Assembly: GCA_905116865.2 (NCBI GenBank)
Contig: CAJHNH020000691.1
Location: 676,001 to 740,000 of the forward strand
DNA length: 64,000 nucleotides
Direction of reading: 5' to 3'
From: Candidula unifasciata
Taxonomy: Eukaryota; Mollusca; Gastropoda; Stylommatophora; Geomitridae
In this document: in pieces, positions 58,001 to 63,799 of the stretch
How positions within the stretch are numbered: the first letter of the stretch is position 1
Layout: each line of letters begins with the position of its first letter
The notes under the pieces: generated by a model
The model's database searches: none
Told to the model about the DNA's origin: nothing
Seen by the model: only the letters and a program-made list of their open reading frames with translations
Position numbers and translations under genes: made by a program

Positions 58001-61000
58001 GTGGAAGATTAAAGTACTGGAACAGTATCGTGTTGTTTTCCAGTCGTCCATTTTCTGCTCGTCGTGTGATGTCGGTTTTGTGAGATGGCAGAGAGCGTGC
58101 GATGAGGCGAGCCAGTAGAAGATAAAAGAAAGTCATCGCAGAATGGGGGCTCGTCCAAACATTTGAGGATAGGAAAGTTGTTTCGTACAGTAAAATCTGA
58201 GACATTGGAAATGAGTTTAGTTATCAACCTGACGTCAGGTAGTACCAGTTCAACATAAGAACGTAAGCGGGGAAGATCGATGGCGACATAACAACAACCC
58301 ATATTCGATAGTTCACAGATTGAACAATGTTCGAACAAATTCCAGGCTCTGAATACTGATAGACAAGTCCATGTTTTAAGTTTCGACCAAGTAATCAACA
58401 ATCAACAAAGATGCAAAGGAAAGATTGCAGACAGTGACAGTGTCAAAGAGCAATCATTAATGGTAGCAAAGGAATACAACAGTAAGTCTACACAGAAATG
58501 ATGTGAGACTAGGGCTGCCCCTCTGTAAAACTTCAGAAGCCTTGTTGTTTGATCAAATTTTGCTGCCGACTAAAGTGTGGTAAAGTGTAGTGGGAAATCT
58601 ACACTGAACAACACAGAGAAGCGTCGACACCAGATCCTGTTTTTCGGATCTGTTTTTCAAAACATAGAAAGACAGTGAAACACCGGGTAGAGTGTTAACT
58701 GTACGGAAATCAAAAGAACCACAGCTCTGACACTGGGTGTTTGTGTCGCAGGTCTACATTTTCAGCCGTGGCAAACCATTTAATAGGAAACTACAGTATG
58801 AGAAGCCTATAATACCTCAAGATCAGCACTCATTGATGTCTCGTGATCAATAATGTTTCAAGTTCGTCGTATAATAATCGTCTAAAACACAGAAAGCAAT
58901 AATAATAAAGCTTTCCTACGTCTAAACACATTCAGTCGACAGGAAAAGCATCAAATTGGTCGGTGCAAATCTAAGTATCTGCAGTTAACAATGTACTATT
59001 TAAGTGTGTATCTAGCAGTGAACTATTTAAGTATCTGCAGTTAACAATGTACTATTGAAGTGTGTAGCTACCAGTGAACTATTCAGTGATCAATATCCAG
59101 TTTATGAAACCGATAGTACAGTGAACAGTACCACAGACAGTATGCAGTTTCTGTAATAAATGCTTCACTGAACAATTCCTTAATCAGTGTGCATTCAATG
59201 CTTAAATTAATAGTGTGAACAGATAAACTGTGCGGTCATAATTAATTTCAGTGCCCAGTTGATGAAATCATTACTATGGTGTTTTAATTTTAATTAACCC
59301 GATCAAATTATCAGTTCTTCAGTATTTTAAAAGTAGCAGTAACATATTCAGCGAAACAACCTTCAAGAAAGCAACAGCCATCGCAGAACCAGCTTCAGGT
59401 CAACTTCAGGACAGTCAACTAGATCAGCACAACAATATACATTGATTATTAATTTTATTTTTGATTTATTTTTCTGGTGATTCAGTTATTTATTATAATT
59501 ATCAATTTTATTTATTTATAATTTACATTGGTGCATTCATTGACATTTATTTTATTTATATTATTACATTGGTGTTTTGATATTATTTTGCATTATTCTA
59601 CTATTCTTTACATTATTTCTTTTAATTTATAAATATTGGCAAATTGTATTGAAATTCTATATATATTTTTTTTCATTTTTAAAAATTGTAGGATTTAAAT
59701 TACAAGAAAGTTCAGTACCACCATCATCAGGAAGTGCCATAATTAATCATACATAATTAGGAAATTACCAAGAATAATAAGTTAATCATTGATGATTTAA
59801 CAGTTAATTGGGGAAAGATCATTGTAATATTAGTTGGTGACACATTCATTGATTGAACACCATATCCTTTTTTCACCTTGTGGTCAATAATATTGTTGTT
59901 GATTGCTAATATTGACTAAATTTATTTACACTCATTGATTCAACACTATATCTTTATTTAATCTGTATTGAATAGTATTATTGTTGATTTCCAAAACAGA
60001 CTAAATTTATTGGTGGATAAGAATTATTTTTACAAGTTTCTGCAAATATATTGTAACTGAGTTTTGCTTCATTGAAAGCGAATTTAATAAGCATCATACT
60101 GAACAAGTGTATTTAGTAGTTATTAAGTGAAATAATTTAAGTATTTGAGAGTATTAGTGATTACTCGATCACAGTCGATTATCAAGAATAATTAAATCAA
60201 ATATTTTTTAATAATATTTATTTCATTAGAAGAGTATTTAATTATACCCAGACTGTGCGGCCATTAAAGACAATTTTTTTTTTGGGTGTTATCTCACAAG
60301 GTATAATCTGTAACTTTATAACCAACTACTGTACTACACAGGAATATTATAACATTTATTCATTGTTAGATATTTACATATTAATTAGTTATTTATTTGG
60401 TAAATACTTTGATAGTCCACTACATCAACACTTTGATAATCCACTGCATCTACTTTAGTGCTACAAATTTCTATTAGATGATTAATAAAAACAAAATTAT
60501 TAACAATTGATGCCAATAGCAATCCAAGGGTATATAGATGGGCATTGTTGATATCACAATTCAAATTTAACATTGAACACATCAAAGGAACAGACAATCA
60601 TTTACCAGATATCATGTCACGTTTGTAGAATATGTTACAACTACTATTACAACTTGTATTAACTGAAATCATTTTATGCAAGGGTATGATTGTATGAATG
60701 TATTATATGAATTTACAACTTGGAAAAATGTATATGTTTTGATTTGAACGGGTATAATATAGTAAACAATTAAAATTAAAGGGAGACAACATTCAGAGTT
60801 AAAATACACCTCACCGGAAAATATGTTGCATTTACTAGTATACTAAATTGAATTGGTGTAGCATTTAATTTGAATATGTGTGTTAATGAGACATGTTGTA
60901 GTTTCTGAAGACAGGGTAATTAACTACATCTTGTACCTTACATATTTGGGAACAAAACCATACATTGCTGATTTAGCCATTGTTGAGGGCTTTCATGAAT

Positions 61001-63631
61001 GGGAATAGCGAGGGTGGGACTTCATGGGGTCACACTTCGGTTTTAGAGCCAAGATTTTGGACTTCCGCACCGATCGGGGGGTGCCTGGAGAGGGGTTCGG
61101 TTGTATACCGACTTTAGAACTGGGTGGGGATACCTATGGAGCCAGATTATTGGTCTTCCGCACTAAAAGGGGAGTGCCTGGAGTGAGGATCCCATTAAGG
61201 TATTCACAGTCGTGGAAAGACCCAACAGATGGCATTTTAGATTGTTTGAATTGTTAACCTAATGAGGTAAATGGAACTTGGTTGGAAATGAACTTGTCGA
61301 AAATGATTCACTACAAAGGTCTAGAATCACCATGTTCAGTGAAATGTTCACACCTGATTGATTGAAAATGTAAAACATTTTTTTTGGGGTGGGGGAGAAT
61401 GTAGTGAGTCATTTTCTCCCCATTAATTTATGCCCGATAGATGACGTCAGTAATAAATGTAAGGCGAATGTTTTGACTGACTGAGATAACACGAGATTTA
61501 TGTCTTGAGTTTCATGAGAGACATCTGAAAGTCAGGTTTTATGTGAAACATGATTGTTCACGTAAACCATGAAGGTTGACTGGCAGGATTCGTGTGAAAT
61601 GCGAATTATCACGGGCCAGACACGACTTTCAACGGTGGGGAATTTGTGAGAATGAAACTATACAGAATTATTCGAGAAAAACATGACAGATCAGAGGGCT
61701 ATATAATAGCGGAGAAAGGTTTCAGAGGCAGTCTCGTTTGGACCCAGGAACAGTGTGCATGGACAGCGGTGGATGATGTGTGGATTCAGCAGATGGTTTG
61801 TTTTTGTGAGTGAATTTGTTCCAGTCCAACTTGGCGAAAAAAGCTGGCCCCAGTAATATGTCTGCAGGTCGTCTGGAGTTTGTCTGTCAGGACAGCTGTT
61901 TATGTTTCGTTCAAGATGTTAGTGTAGAACGATTATGGTTTCTGCTTGAAGGTAATATTTGATACTTTTGCGTTTATAATGTGTGGCCTGGACAGTTGTC
62001 TATGTTCATGTGCCGGCTGTGTAAGCCGCGAGTGGAAGATTAAAGTACTGGAACAGTATCGTGTTGTTTTCCAGTCGTCCATTTTCTGCTCGTCGTGTGA
62101 TGTCGGTTTTGTGAGATGGCAGCGAGCGTGCGATGAGGCGAGCCAGTAGAAGATAAAAGAAAGTCATCGCACTGCGGTTTTGTTCCAGAACTTTAGTTTT
62201 GGGTGCATAACCTTGATTTAAAAAAAAAAAAGTTCTGGCTTATTTGTATGCAGATGTTTGTTTCCTTGCCTCTCAAGCAGATGCACCCTGACTTGGAAAG
62301 CTAGTGATATCTAATATATCTACGCTACCTGAGAGGGTAGTTACTTTACCAACCGAACTATACAATATAATGAATAGCAAAATGGTGAGACAAAACAGCT
62401 CCTGATAAATAAAAGAAGAGGTCAGTCTTACCTTATCAGTCTGCTCTTCATCTAGATCCATCAGGGTGCCCCCTTTCACTGGTGTACTTTCATCTTTACC
62501 ATTCCTCGTTGTTGTTCCTGAGAACATAAATTTGTTCATGTAAAAACTCACAATCAAAATTTATCAACCCCATGCACTTCTATCTATTAACAATCATCTC
62601 TTTATTTTTATAAATTCTAGTCTTCTAATGTGTGCACACTTTAGAGTTTTCGTGCCTACTACAGCTGTCTGCATGTAATTTATTCTACAGTTTGTGTGTC
62701 CACTTCTAGTTTGTGTACACTTAAAGAGTATATGTGTACTTATGATTTGCAGTTTTAGCACACTTTTTCTCTATTTCTAGCATGTGTGTGTTTGTACACG
62801 CATGCGCACTGTGTGTCTACTTCTAGTGTGTGTGTGTGTGTGTGTGGGTGGGGAGGGTGCACGTGCATGCATTTTTGCTAAATATAGCACGTCTTTGTTC
62901 CTCTATACTCTAGTTTGCATACTTTTAGTGTGTGTGTGCAGGTTAGGACGACTTTGCGTGAGTTGGCCGAGTGCCTATGCTCCGTTCAGTGTAAGGGTGT
63001 ATACACTTTAACAGTATGTATCTACTACTTGTGTTTATGTGTATAATTAATTATTGTGTATCTAAGTCTCTACTCACTGTGAGCATGCACATGCTAAAGA
63101 AAACAGACCAACAAATCTTGTGTGTGCGTGACCTTGCCTAATTTGTATTTATAAGTATGGCTGACAGCTCTTTGTTGTCTTATTTTTTTTTAACGTATCC
63201 AGAAGCCATGAGTTGTAAACCCTTTGGCTCGGTACTATGGATATCGCAACCCTTCGGCATTGATTCCATTATAGGTACCTTTAATCTGGGAGAAATGTGG
63301 CTTTTCTGCCTACCCCCGGGAATGAACCCGGACCACAAGGAGTTCGTCACCCGGCCGCCGCTAAAGTCAGGTTTAACTAACTTCGCTAGAGAGCCGGGAT
63401 TTGTTGTCTTAAACATCATATATGTAAATCCAACATAAAAGACCAAAATTCAGTGGTTACCCCTCCACACCCATTTTTTTTTCAAAAGTATCCAGTTTCT
63501 CACCTTGCTTGGGATTGTTTACTTCATGGATGTTAGTCTCCGGCTGTGGATCATCAATATCCTTTGTGCTGTCTTCCTCATCATCATCCCACCGCCGCTT
63601 CTTGTTTGCTCCAATAGCTGCTGTTCGTGAG
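36845..63631 (-). CDS. SMARCC: SMARCC (BAF155/BAF170, moira) gene model, 5'-partial
   Basis: This is the core scaffold subunit of SWI/SNF (BAF/PBAF) nuclear chromatin remodellers; it dimerises and binds the ATPase module and nucleosomes. Exons: 63504-63631, 62432-62517, 56272-56495, 55505-55618, 54051-54207, 53508-53633, 52496-52691, 51040-51162, 49752-49889, 48850-48917, 48396-48500, 46544-46759, 43827-43961, 41321-41587, 38860-39700 and probably 36845-36909. All phases chain, giving about 996 residues. Order: NLS-like basic/acidic linker, SWIRM, SANT, conserved [13 protein letters not shown] block, acidic linkers, leucine-zipper block, P/Q-rich tail. The N-terminal part (chromo/BRCT-like module in relatives) lies beyond 64000. 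The single gene probably stands for both vertebrate paralogues, SMARCC1 and SMARCC2. Confidence 0.95.
37196..37500. repeat. tRNA-like SINE head interrupted by a family E SINE
   Basis: A tRNA-like head (GGAGCGCTTGTCCGAGCGGT) is broken by a family E copy at 37221-37442. GTCCGAGCGGTTAA occurs at both borders (37207-37220 and 37443-37456), a 14-bp target duplication of the kind LINE machinery makes. The head resumes with GAGCACTAGGCTCCCAC. Confidence 0.85.
37665..38325. repeat. 25-bp minisatellite in the last SMARCC intron
   Basis: About 26 units of CCAATCAATCCCCTGGACC plus AAGAAG. Because 25 is not a multiple of three, its open frame cycles through a 25-residue peptide; this is not a gene. Confidence 0.96.
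38590..38790 (-). repeat. Pieces of SINE A and dispersed repeat D
   Basis: 38605-38650 resembles the SINE A tail (TATAGACCAATCGG...GATGTGGTCA). 38655-38785 is a reversed family D piece (GTCTACCGGCTGTAAGCTCC, AAAGTCCTGGCTGTTCATCT). Confidence 0.6.
38860..39700 (-). CDS. SMARCC: SMARCC exon: P/Q/S-rich C-terminal tail
   Basis: The acceptor is TTTTTGCAG|GTT, phase 0. About 280 codons are rich in S, P, Q, Y and G, with motifs such as [15 protein letters not shown] and [14 protein letters not shown], like the disordered proline/glutamine tail of BAF155/170. The exon ends CCAGCAA|GTGAGT. If that donor is unused, the frame runs six more bases to a TAG (38852-38854) lying inside the donor itself. 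The donor's strength and a matching downstream acceptor favour splicing. CAG/CTG-like triplets (polyQ) occur near 39331-39415. Confidence 0.9.
40010..40330 (+). pseudogene. Non-LTR retrotransposon 3' tail fragment
   Basis: In a broken frame it reads [20 protein letters not shown], the GHVMR segment also seen at 15055. No RT core. Confidence 0.55.
40842..41075 (-). repeat. SINE family B, full-length
   Basis: Reverse orientation: GTTGCGTATCCTTTACAGGA, TTTACATTCAGTAATTTGCC, CTCGGTACCATTGTC, GGATCGAACC and CGCCTAAGCCACAGATGC (box A complement). Confidence 0.88.
41085..41190 (+). repeat. Dispersed repeat family D, 3' piece
   Basis: CCAGATCTGTAAAATGGA, AATGGATGAGCAACCAGGAC and an AAAAAGAAGAAATA tail, directly after the SINE. 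Confidence 0.65.
41321..41587 (-). CDS. SMARCC: SMARCC exon: end of coiled coil and glutamine-rich linker
   Basis: The donor is CCGCAG|GTAAAT. The acceptor is placed at TTCTATAG|ATAGAG (first base 41587); the in-frame alternative TAGAG|TAC would start at 41581. It encodes [20 protein letters not shown] then [16 protein letters not shown], matching the R.QLL.ER..FHMEQ....E.RARQ block, followed by a serine/alanine linker and PLPPQGPQ. The intron side of the acceptor is a roughly 1-kb tandem array that repeats the acceptor. Confidence 0.94.
41588..42592. repeat. 31/35-bp minisatellite seeded by a SMARCC acceptor site
   Basis: On the minus strand the unit is TTCCTTCTGTAG|ATAGAGTACC plus TGAATGTCATGTG (35 bp), or a 31-bp form lacking ATAG. 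TTCCTTCTATAG|ATAGAGTACC is the real acceptor and the first 10 bases of the exon at 41587. About 30 units extend 1 kb upstream of the exon, nearly all with the pyrimidine run and AG intact. Confidence 0.94.
42785..43280 (-). pseudogene. Non-LTR retrotransposon RNase H C-terminal remnant
   Basis: The minus strand reads [17 protein letters not shown], then an [24 protein letters not shown] stretch and LQDCP in shifted frames. This is the RL..GHN.L..HM......CP.C...E...H.L..C tail of I/Jockey-like elements. Dead. Confidence 0.65.
43827..43961 (-). CDS. SMARCC: SMARCC exon: leucine-zipper / coiled-coil block
   Basis: A 45-codon exon in phase 0, with acceptor TTTCCCAG|CAT and donor GAATCA|GTAAGT. 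It encodes [38 protein letters not shown] and MDKERES. This is the most conserved C-terminal part of the family, a coiled coil used for dimer formation and subunit contact. Confidence 0.97.
44093..44315 (-). repeat. tRNA-SINE family A, diverged
   Basis: Reverse orientation: CATGCCTGTAGGCGCATCAG, TGTGGTCAGCATTACGCCCG, TTTACTTCCCC and TAGGCTAGGTCGACC. Confidence 0.7.
44411..44590 (+). repeat. SINE family E
   Basis: CCCCACCAGGGCATCACACA, AAGCGATAAACAC, GATGAGGATCACCGTGGAGA and CCATATTTATGGCCTGGC, ending GGGCTTCAAATAACAAA. Confidence 0.8.
44730..44990 (+). repeat. SINE family C, intact reference copy
   Basis: The head ATGGCCAAGTGGTCAAGCGT (box A) is followed by a GGTTGTGGGATAATTTC site where box B is degraded, then GATCCCTGGGGAATCGTTGC, GCTGTTCTGCTGAGAAAGAC and GATCCTCTCACCTCTACC. 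Confidence 0.8.
45150..46425 (+). pseudogene. Non-LTR retrotransposon reverse transcriptase, degraded
   Basis: In three shifting frames: [75 protein letters not shown] (FADD catalytic motif), [18 protein letters not shown], then [28 protein letters not shown] and [18 protein letters not shown]. This is the full RT core to tail order of an RTE/Jockey-like LINE. Many stops and a 24-G run (46070-46093) inside. It lies in the SMARCC intron between 43961 and 46544. Confidence 0.85.
46070..46093. repeat. G homopolymer (24)
   Basis: Uninterrupted G run within the dead LINE. Confidence 0.95.
46544..46759 (-). CDS. SMARCC: SMARCC exon: acidic linker and alanine run
   Basis: A 72-codon exon in phase 0, with acceptor TTAACCAG|GAC and donor GCTAAG|GTACT. 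An acidic part rich in E/K/D is followed by [16 protein letters not shown], the A-rich helix that in vertebrates precedes the HLA.VEERKIK block. The reverse strand also reads open here; that frame is a shadow of the alanine/serine bias. Confidence 0.94.
47081..47360 (+). repeat. tRNA-SINE family A, full-length
   Basis: The head GAGCTACCGTGGTCTAGTGG (box A), GGTCGTGGGTTCAGTTCC (box B), body CTCCCAGGTCAACCCAGTCT and tail TCTTTTACTTTACTT. Confidence 0.92.
47390..47560 (+). pseudogene. RNase H fragment of a LINE
   Basis: Reads [20 protein letters not shown], the last RNase H block (PGH.GV.GNE.AD.LA) with H changed to Y. A frame-broken continuation may reach about 47900. Confidence 0.6.
47900..48395. 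other. SMARCC intron, nothing recognised
   Basis: AT-rich with T and A runs; GATAAA-type motifs recur near 48160-48350. No exon or named repeat. Confidence 0.45.
48396..48500 (-). CDS. SMARCC: SMARCC exon: acidic linker
   Basis: A 35-codon exon in phase 0, with acceptor TCACAACAG|GAT and donor AAACAG|GTGAT. It encodes a glutamate/lysine-rich stretch starting [15 protein letters not shown]. Low complexity; supported by splice sites and frame continuity. Confidence 0.82.
48618..48640. repeat. T homopolymer
   Basis: Run of about 21 T within the SMARCC intron. Confidence 0.9.
48850..48917 (-). CDS. SMARCC: SMARCC exon: acidic/lysine linker
   Basis: A short 68-bp exon with acceptor TAATTTCAG|AAA and donor AAAAAG|GTAGT; phase 1 in, phase 0 out. 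It encodes [19 protein letters not shown], a low-complexity charged region present in all family members but poorly conserved. The call rests on phase, splice sites and position. Confidence 0.82.
48950..49010. repeat. (TG)n plus G run
   Basis: About 24 TG dinucleotides followed by nine or ten G, 35 bp from the acceptor of the exon at 48850-48917. Intronic TG-tracts near splice sites can affect splicing in other genes; no effect is shown here. Confidence 0.95.
49240..49395 (+). repeat. SINE family C, old copy with G run
   Basis: A G run (49251-49268), then CAGTTTGTGCTTCATGTGAC and AAACCAGGTGCAATGAAGCG, ending GATCCTCTCAGATT, as in the family C tail. Confidence 0.6.
49752..49889 (-). CDS. SMARCC: SMARCC exon: block after SANT
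   Basis: The acceptor is ATCCACAG|AGG and the donor CACAG|GTAATG; phase 1 in and out. It encodes [20 protein letters not shown] and [15 protein letters not shown]. This matches the family's EVP..LV.AH.K.V..A and VDPT.GLE.S.IAGTG stretches. Confidence 0.95.
50250..50380 (+). repeat. Dispersed repeat G
   Basis: CTCTTCTCTGGCTGCTAAAG, GAAATGTCCGAAATGCTGTG and ATATTGGTTCTT match 14330-14430. Confidence 0.55.
50555..51003. mobile_element. hAT MITE-like sequences
   Basis: The left part (TTTCTCAATCTATGGGTCGT) and the right part (CCCCACGGGCCACTTGCTAG, CTGCCAGTTGAAACGCCCTG) resemble hAT MITE ends. They may belong to two elements; boundaries are not clear. Confidence 0.4.
51040..51162 (-). CDS. SMARCC: SMARCC exon: conserved [13 protein letters not shown] block
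   Basis: The acceptor is TGTTCCAG|GTC and the donor TTTAG|GTAAG; phase 1 in and out. It encodes [18 protein letters not shown] and [18 protein letters not shown], close to the vertebrate proteins across the whole exon. Confidence 0.96.
51516..51715. repeat. 51-bp tandem repeat
   Basis: AGGACATTGTTAGGGGTATG and ATCCTCATTTCAAATGACAC repeat about 3.5 times, diverging to the right. Confidence 0.92.
51870..52075 (+). repeat. Dispersed repeat family D
   Basis: GGAGGCGACCAATCAGGGGT, AAGTCAGAGTGCATCTGACA, AACTAACAGTCTGCACACAC and CCAGAAATGGAAGAACAACC follow the family order. Confidence 0.75.
52496..52691 (-). CDS. SMARCC: SMARCC exon: SANT domain
   Basis: The acceptor is taken as GGATCAG|GAG and the donor is CTGG|GTAGG; phase 0 in, phase 1 out. 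It encodes the complete SANT module: [35 protein letters not shown] and [16 protein letters not shown]. The hydrophobic W/W/F core is intact. SANT modules bind histone tails. The upstream splice site could lie 3 bases further in (GGAG|AAG) without changing frame. Confidence 0.96.
52700..53500. other. SMARCC intron, unrecognised
   Basis: Short direct similarity between about 53080-53170 and 53450-53520 (ACAGA..AATTTATAATC) suggests an old local duplication. No exon or named element. Confidence 0.4.
53508..53633 (-). CDS. SMARCC: SMARCC exon: linker between SWIRM and SANT
   Basis: This 42-codon exon is phase 0 on both sides, with acceptor CATGTAG|CCA and donor ATAAAA|GTGAGT. It encodes a lysine/glutamate-rich stretch, then [17 protein letters not shown], matching NFGLRTDIYSKK of relatives. 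Confidence 0.94.
54051..54207 (-). CDS. SMARCC: SMARCC exon: end of SWIRM and proline linker
   Basis: The acceptor is TTCTAACAG|AGT and the donor AACCAG|GTACT; phase 2 in, phase 0 out. It encodes [17 protein letters not shown], closing SWIRM, then [19 protein letters not shown], the conserved PMGPP.T.HF..LADTPSG motif. Confidence 0.97.
54825..55504. repeat. Minisatellite seeded by the SMARCC SWIRM-exon donor, with LINE insert
   Basis: Units of about 65 bp. On the minus strand each contains TGCTGTATTACCAG|TTAACATTGT; the real exon end at 55505 is TGCTGTATTACCAG|GTAACATTGT. Three copies at 54845-55000 have T instead of G at intron position +1. One copy near 55391 keeps GT (TTACAAG|GTAATATTG). 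The array is split by a LINE tail at 55033-55381. Confidence 0.92.
55033..55381 (-). mobile_element. 5'-truncated non-LTR retrotransposon with 14-bp target duplication
   Basis: The minus strand encodes [35 protein letters not shown], and, after a frameshift, [28 protein letters not shown] and [12 protein letters not shown], ending in a GATGATGATG tail. AAACAGTGCACACA flanks it at 55019-55032 and 55382-55395. It is the best-preserved copy of this tail in the window and shows where the LINE's 3' end lies. Confidence 0.92.
55505..55618 (-). CDS. SMARCC: SMARCC exon: central SWIRM helices
   Basis: The acceptor is GTCCCCAG|CTA and the donor ATTACCAG|GTAAC; phase 2 in and out. It encodes [16 protein letters not shown] and [16 protein letters not shown]. 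The last residues, CCITR, differ from the CAVMR of vertebrates. The nucleotides of this exon end are shared with the adjacent intronic tandem repeat, which may explain the divergent residues. Confidence 0.96.
55810..56010 (+). repeat. Dispersed repeat family D
   Basis: AACAAGCACGCCATAAGAGT, AACTAATAGTCTGCATACAA, GTAAAACGGGTGCACACA and AGAAATGGACGAACAACAGG follow the family order, ending in a CAAA repeat. Confidence 0.75.
56272..56495 (-). CDS. SMARCC: SMARCC exon: start of SWIRM domain
   Basis: The acceptor is TTACTTCAG|ACG and the donor CCAGAAAT|GTAAG; phase 0 in, phase 2 out. After a glutamate/threonine-rich leader come [33 protein letters not shown] and [10 protein letters not shown], the conserved start of the SWIRM domain, which binds DNA and partner subunits. 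Confidence 0.97.
56640..56790 (+). pseudogene. Short piece of the same LINE tail
   Basis: GGAAAGAGGGGCAGGGACTG, AGATGAGAGCAGTGTTCTGC and AAAGGACCTGCTAAAAGATG match the last 130 bp of the tail at 55033-55381, with a GATGATGATAAA end. Confidence 0.7.
56965..57240 (-). repeat. Dispersed repeat family D
   Basis: Reverse copy: CCAGCGGTAAACTTCGACGG, GTCCACCTCTGGACTTGAGT, CCTTGCCTCTCAGGTAGTTG and GACATGCTTGCTGTGCAGGC. Confidence 0.8.
57383..58140 (+). repeat. 5' LTR
   Basis: TGTAGTGAGTC...GTCATCGCA. It contains a perfect CRE, TGACGTCA (57425-57432), a TATA-like CTATATAAT (57682-57690) and an ATTAAA polyadenylation-like hexamer near 58009. Compared with the 3' LTR it lacks single bases at many places and has about four substitutions. 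Confidence 0.95.
58144..58156 (+). other. Primer binding site, tRNA-Pro type
   Basis: TGGGGGCTCGTCC, three bases after the 5' LTR. The first 13 bases equal the classical tRNA-Pro primer site; similarity stops after that. Confidence 0.85.
61386..61399 (+). other. Polypurine tract
   Basis: GGGGTGGGGGAGAA, preceded by a T run and directly abutting the 3' LTR. Confidence 0.85.
61400..62171 (+). repeat. 3' LTR
   Basis: Same layout as the 5' LTR: TGACGTCA at 61442-61449, a TATA-like box near 61699-61707 and an ATTAAA hexamer near 62039. It is 14 bp longer, nearly all through one-base and few-base differences between about 61790 and 62000. Confidence 0.95.
62432..62517 (-). CDS. SMARCC: SMARCC exon: linker with STPVKGGT motif
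   Basis: The exon is 86 bp, with acceptor TTCTCAG|GAAC and donor GATAAG|GTAAG; phase 1 in, phase 0 out. It encodes [19 protein letters not shown], the conserved TPVKGGT..DLDE linker of the family. The next intron (56496-62431) contains the LTR retrotransposon. Confidence 0.93.
62518..63503. other. SMARCC intron with TG-rich region
   Basis: 62780-62960 is rich in TGTG repeats. 63290-63400 holds a box-B-like sequence on the minus strand (CCGGGTTCATTCCCGGGG), possibly part of a tRNA-headed SINE. No exon found. Confidence 0.5.
63504..63631 (-). CDS. SMARCC: SMARCC exon: basic-acidic linker before SWIRM
   Basis: The acceptor is TTCCTAG|CTC and the donor GCAAG|GTGAG; phase 2 in, phase 1 out. It encodes [17 protein letters not shown] followed by [20 protein letters not shown] lysine/arginine patch next to an acidic run, then P.P.TNI.EV, is the same order as in vertebrate SMARCC1/2. 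It is the most upstream exon in the window. Confidence 0.9.
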
Positions 63632-63799
63632 CTAGGAAGAAAAAATACATGACCATTTACCGACTATTCCTGTCCTGAAACTTCTCATGTAGCAAATGCC
63701 CTTTAACAATTATTCCACATGTAGGTTTAGGGGCCTGTTTTGGAGAGTGGGGTAAAAGAGAGAGGCCCACCACAATTTAACATGCATGTCACAAAGTAT

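Larger units (their letters stand above)
57383..62171 (+). mobile_element. Complete non-coding LTR retrotransposon (LARD-like)
   Basis: A 4789-bp element in a SMARCC intron, flanked by 5-bp duplications CTGCG (57378-57382 and 62172-62176). LTRs of 758 and 772 bp start TG and end CA. Three bases after the 5' LTR, TGGGGGCTCGTCC (58144-58156) matches the 3' end of tRNA-Pro as used by many retroviral primer sites. GGGGTGGGGGAGAA (61386-61399) is the polypurine tract. The 3.26 kb between LTRs has no reading frame of note: no gag, protease, RT, RNase H or integrase motif, and stops everywhere. It must have been moved by another element's enzymes. Inserted into a family D repeat. Confidence 0.95.
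57300..62300 (-). repeat. Dispersed repeat family D split by the LTR element
   Basis: The family D head (57300-57382, CTTCTTTATGTTCATTAGAT and GTAGTTCGTCCATTACTAAA) and body (62172-62300, GGTTTTGTTCCAGAACTTTA and CTCTCAAGCAGATGCACCCT) read through once the LTR element and one CTGCG are removed. This gives an internal empty-site check. Confidence 0.8.

Noticed and set aside
58141..61385. Hidden gag-pol genes in the LTR element
   Set aside because: I read all three forward frames of the leader and scanned the rest; stops are dense and no protease, RT, RNase H or integrase motif appears.
63157..63446. Opposed reading frames of about 90 codons
   Set aside because: No family similarity; the stretch has a box-B-like sequence and is more likely a SINE or unique intron DNA.
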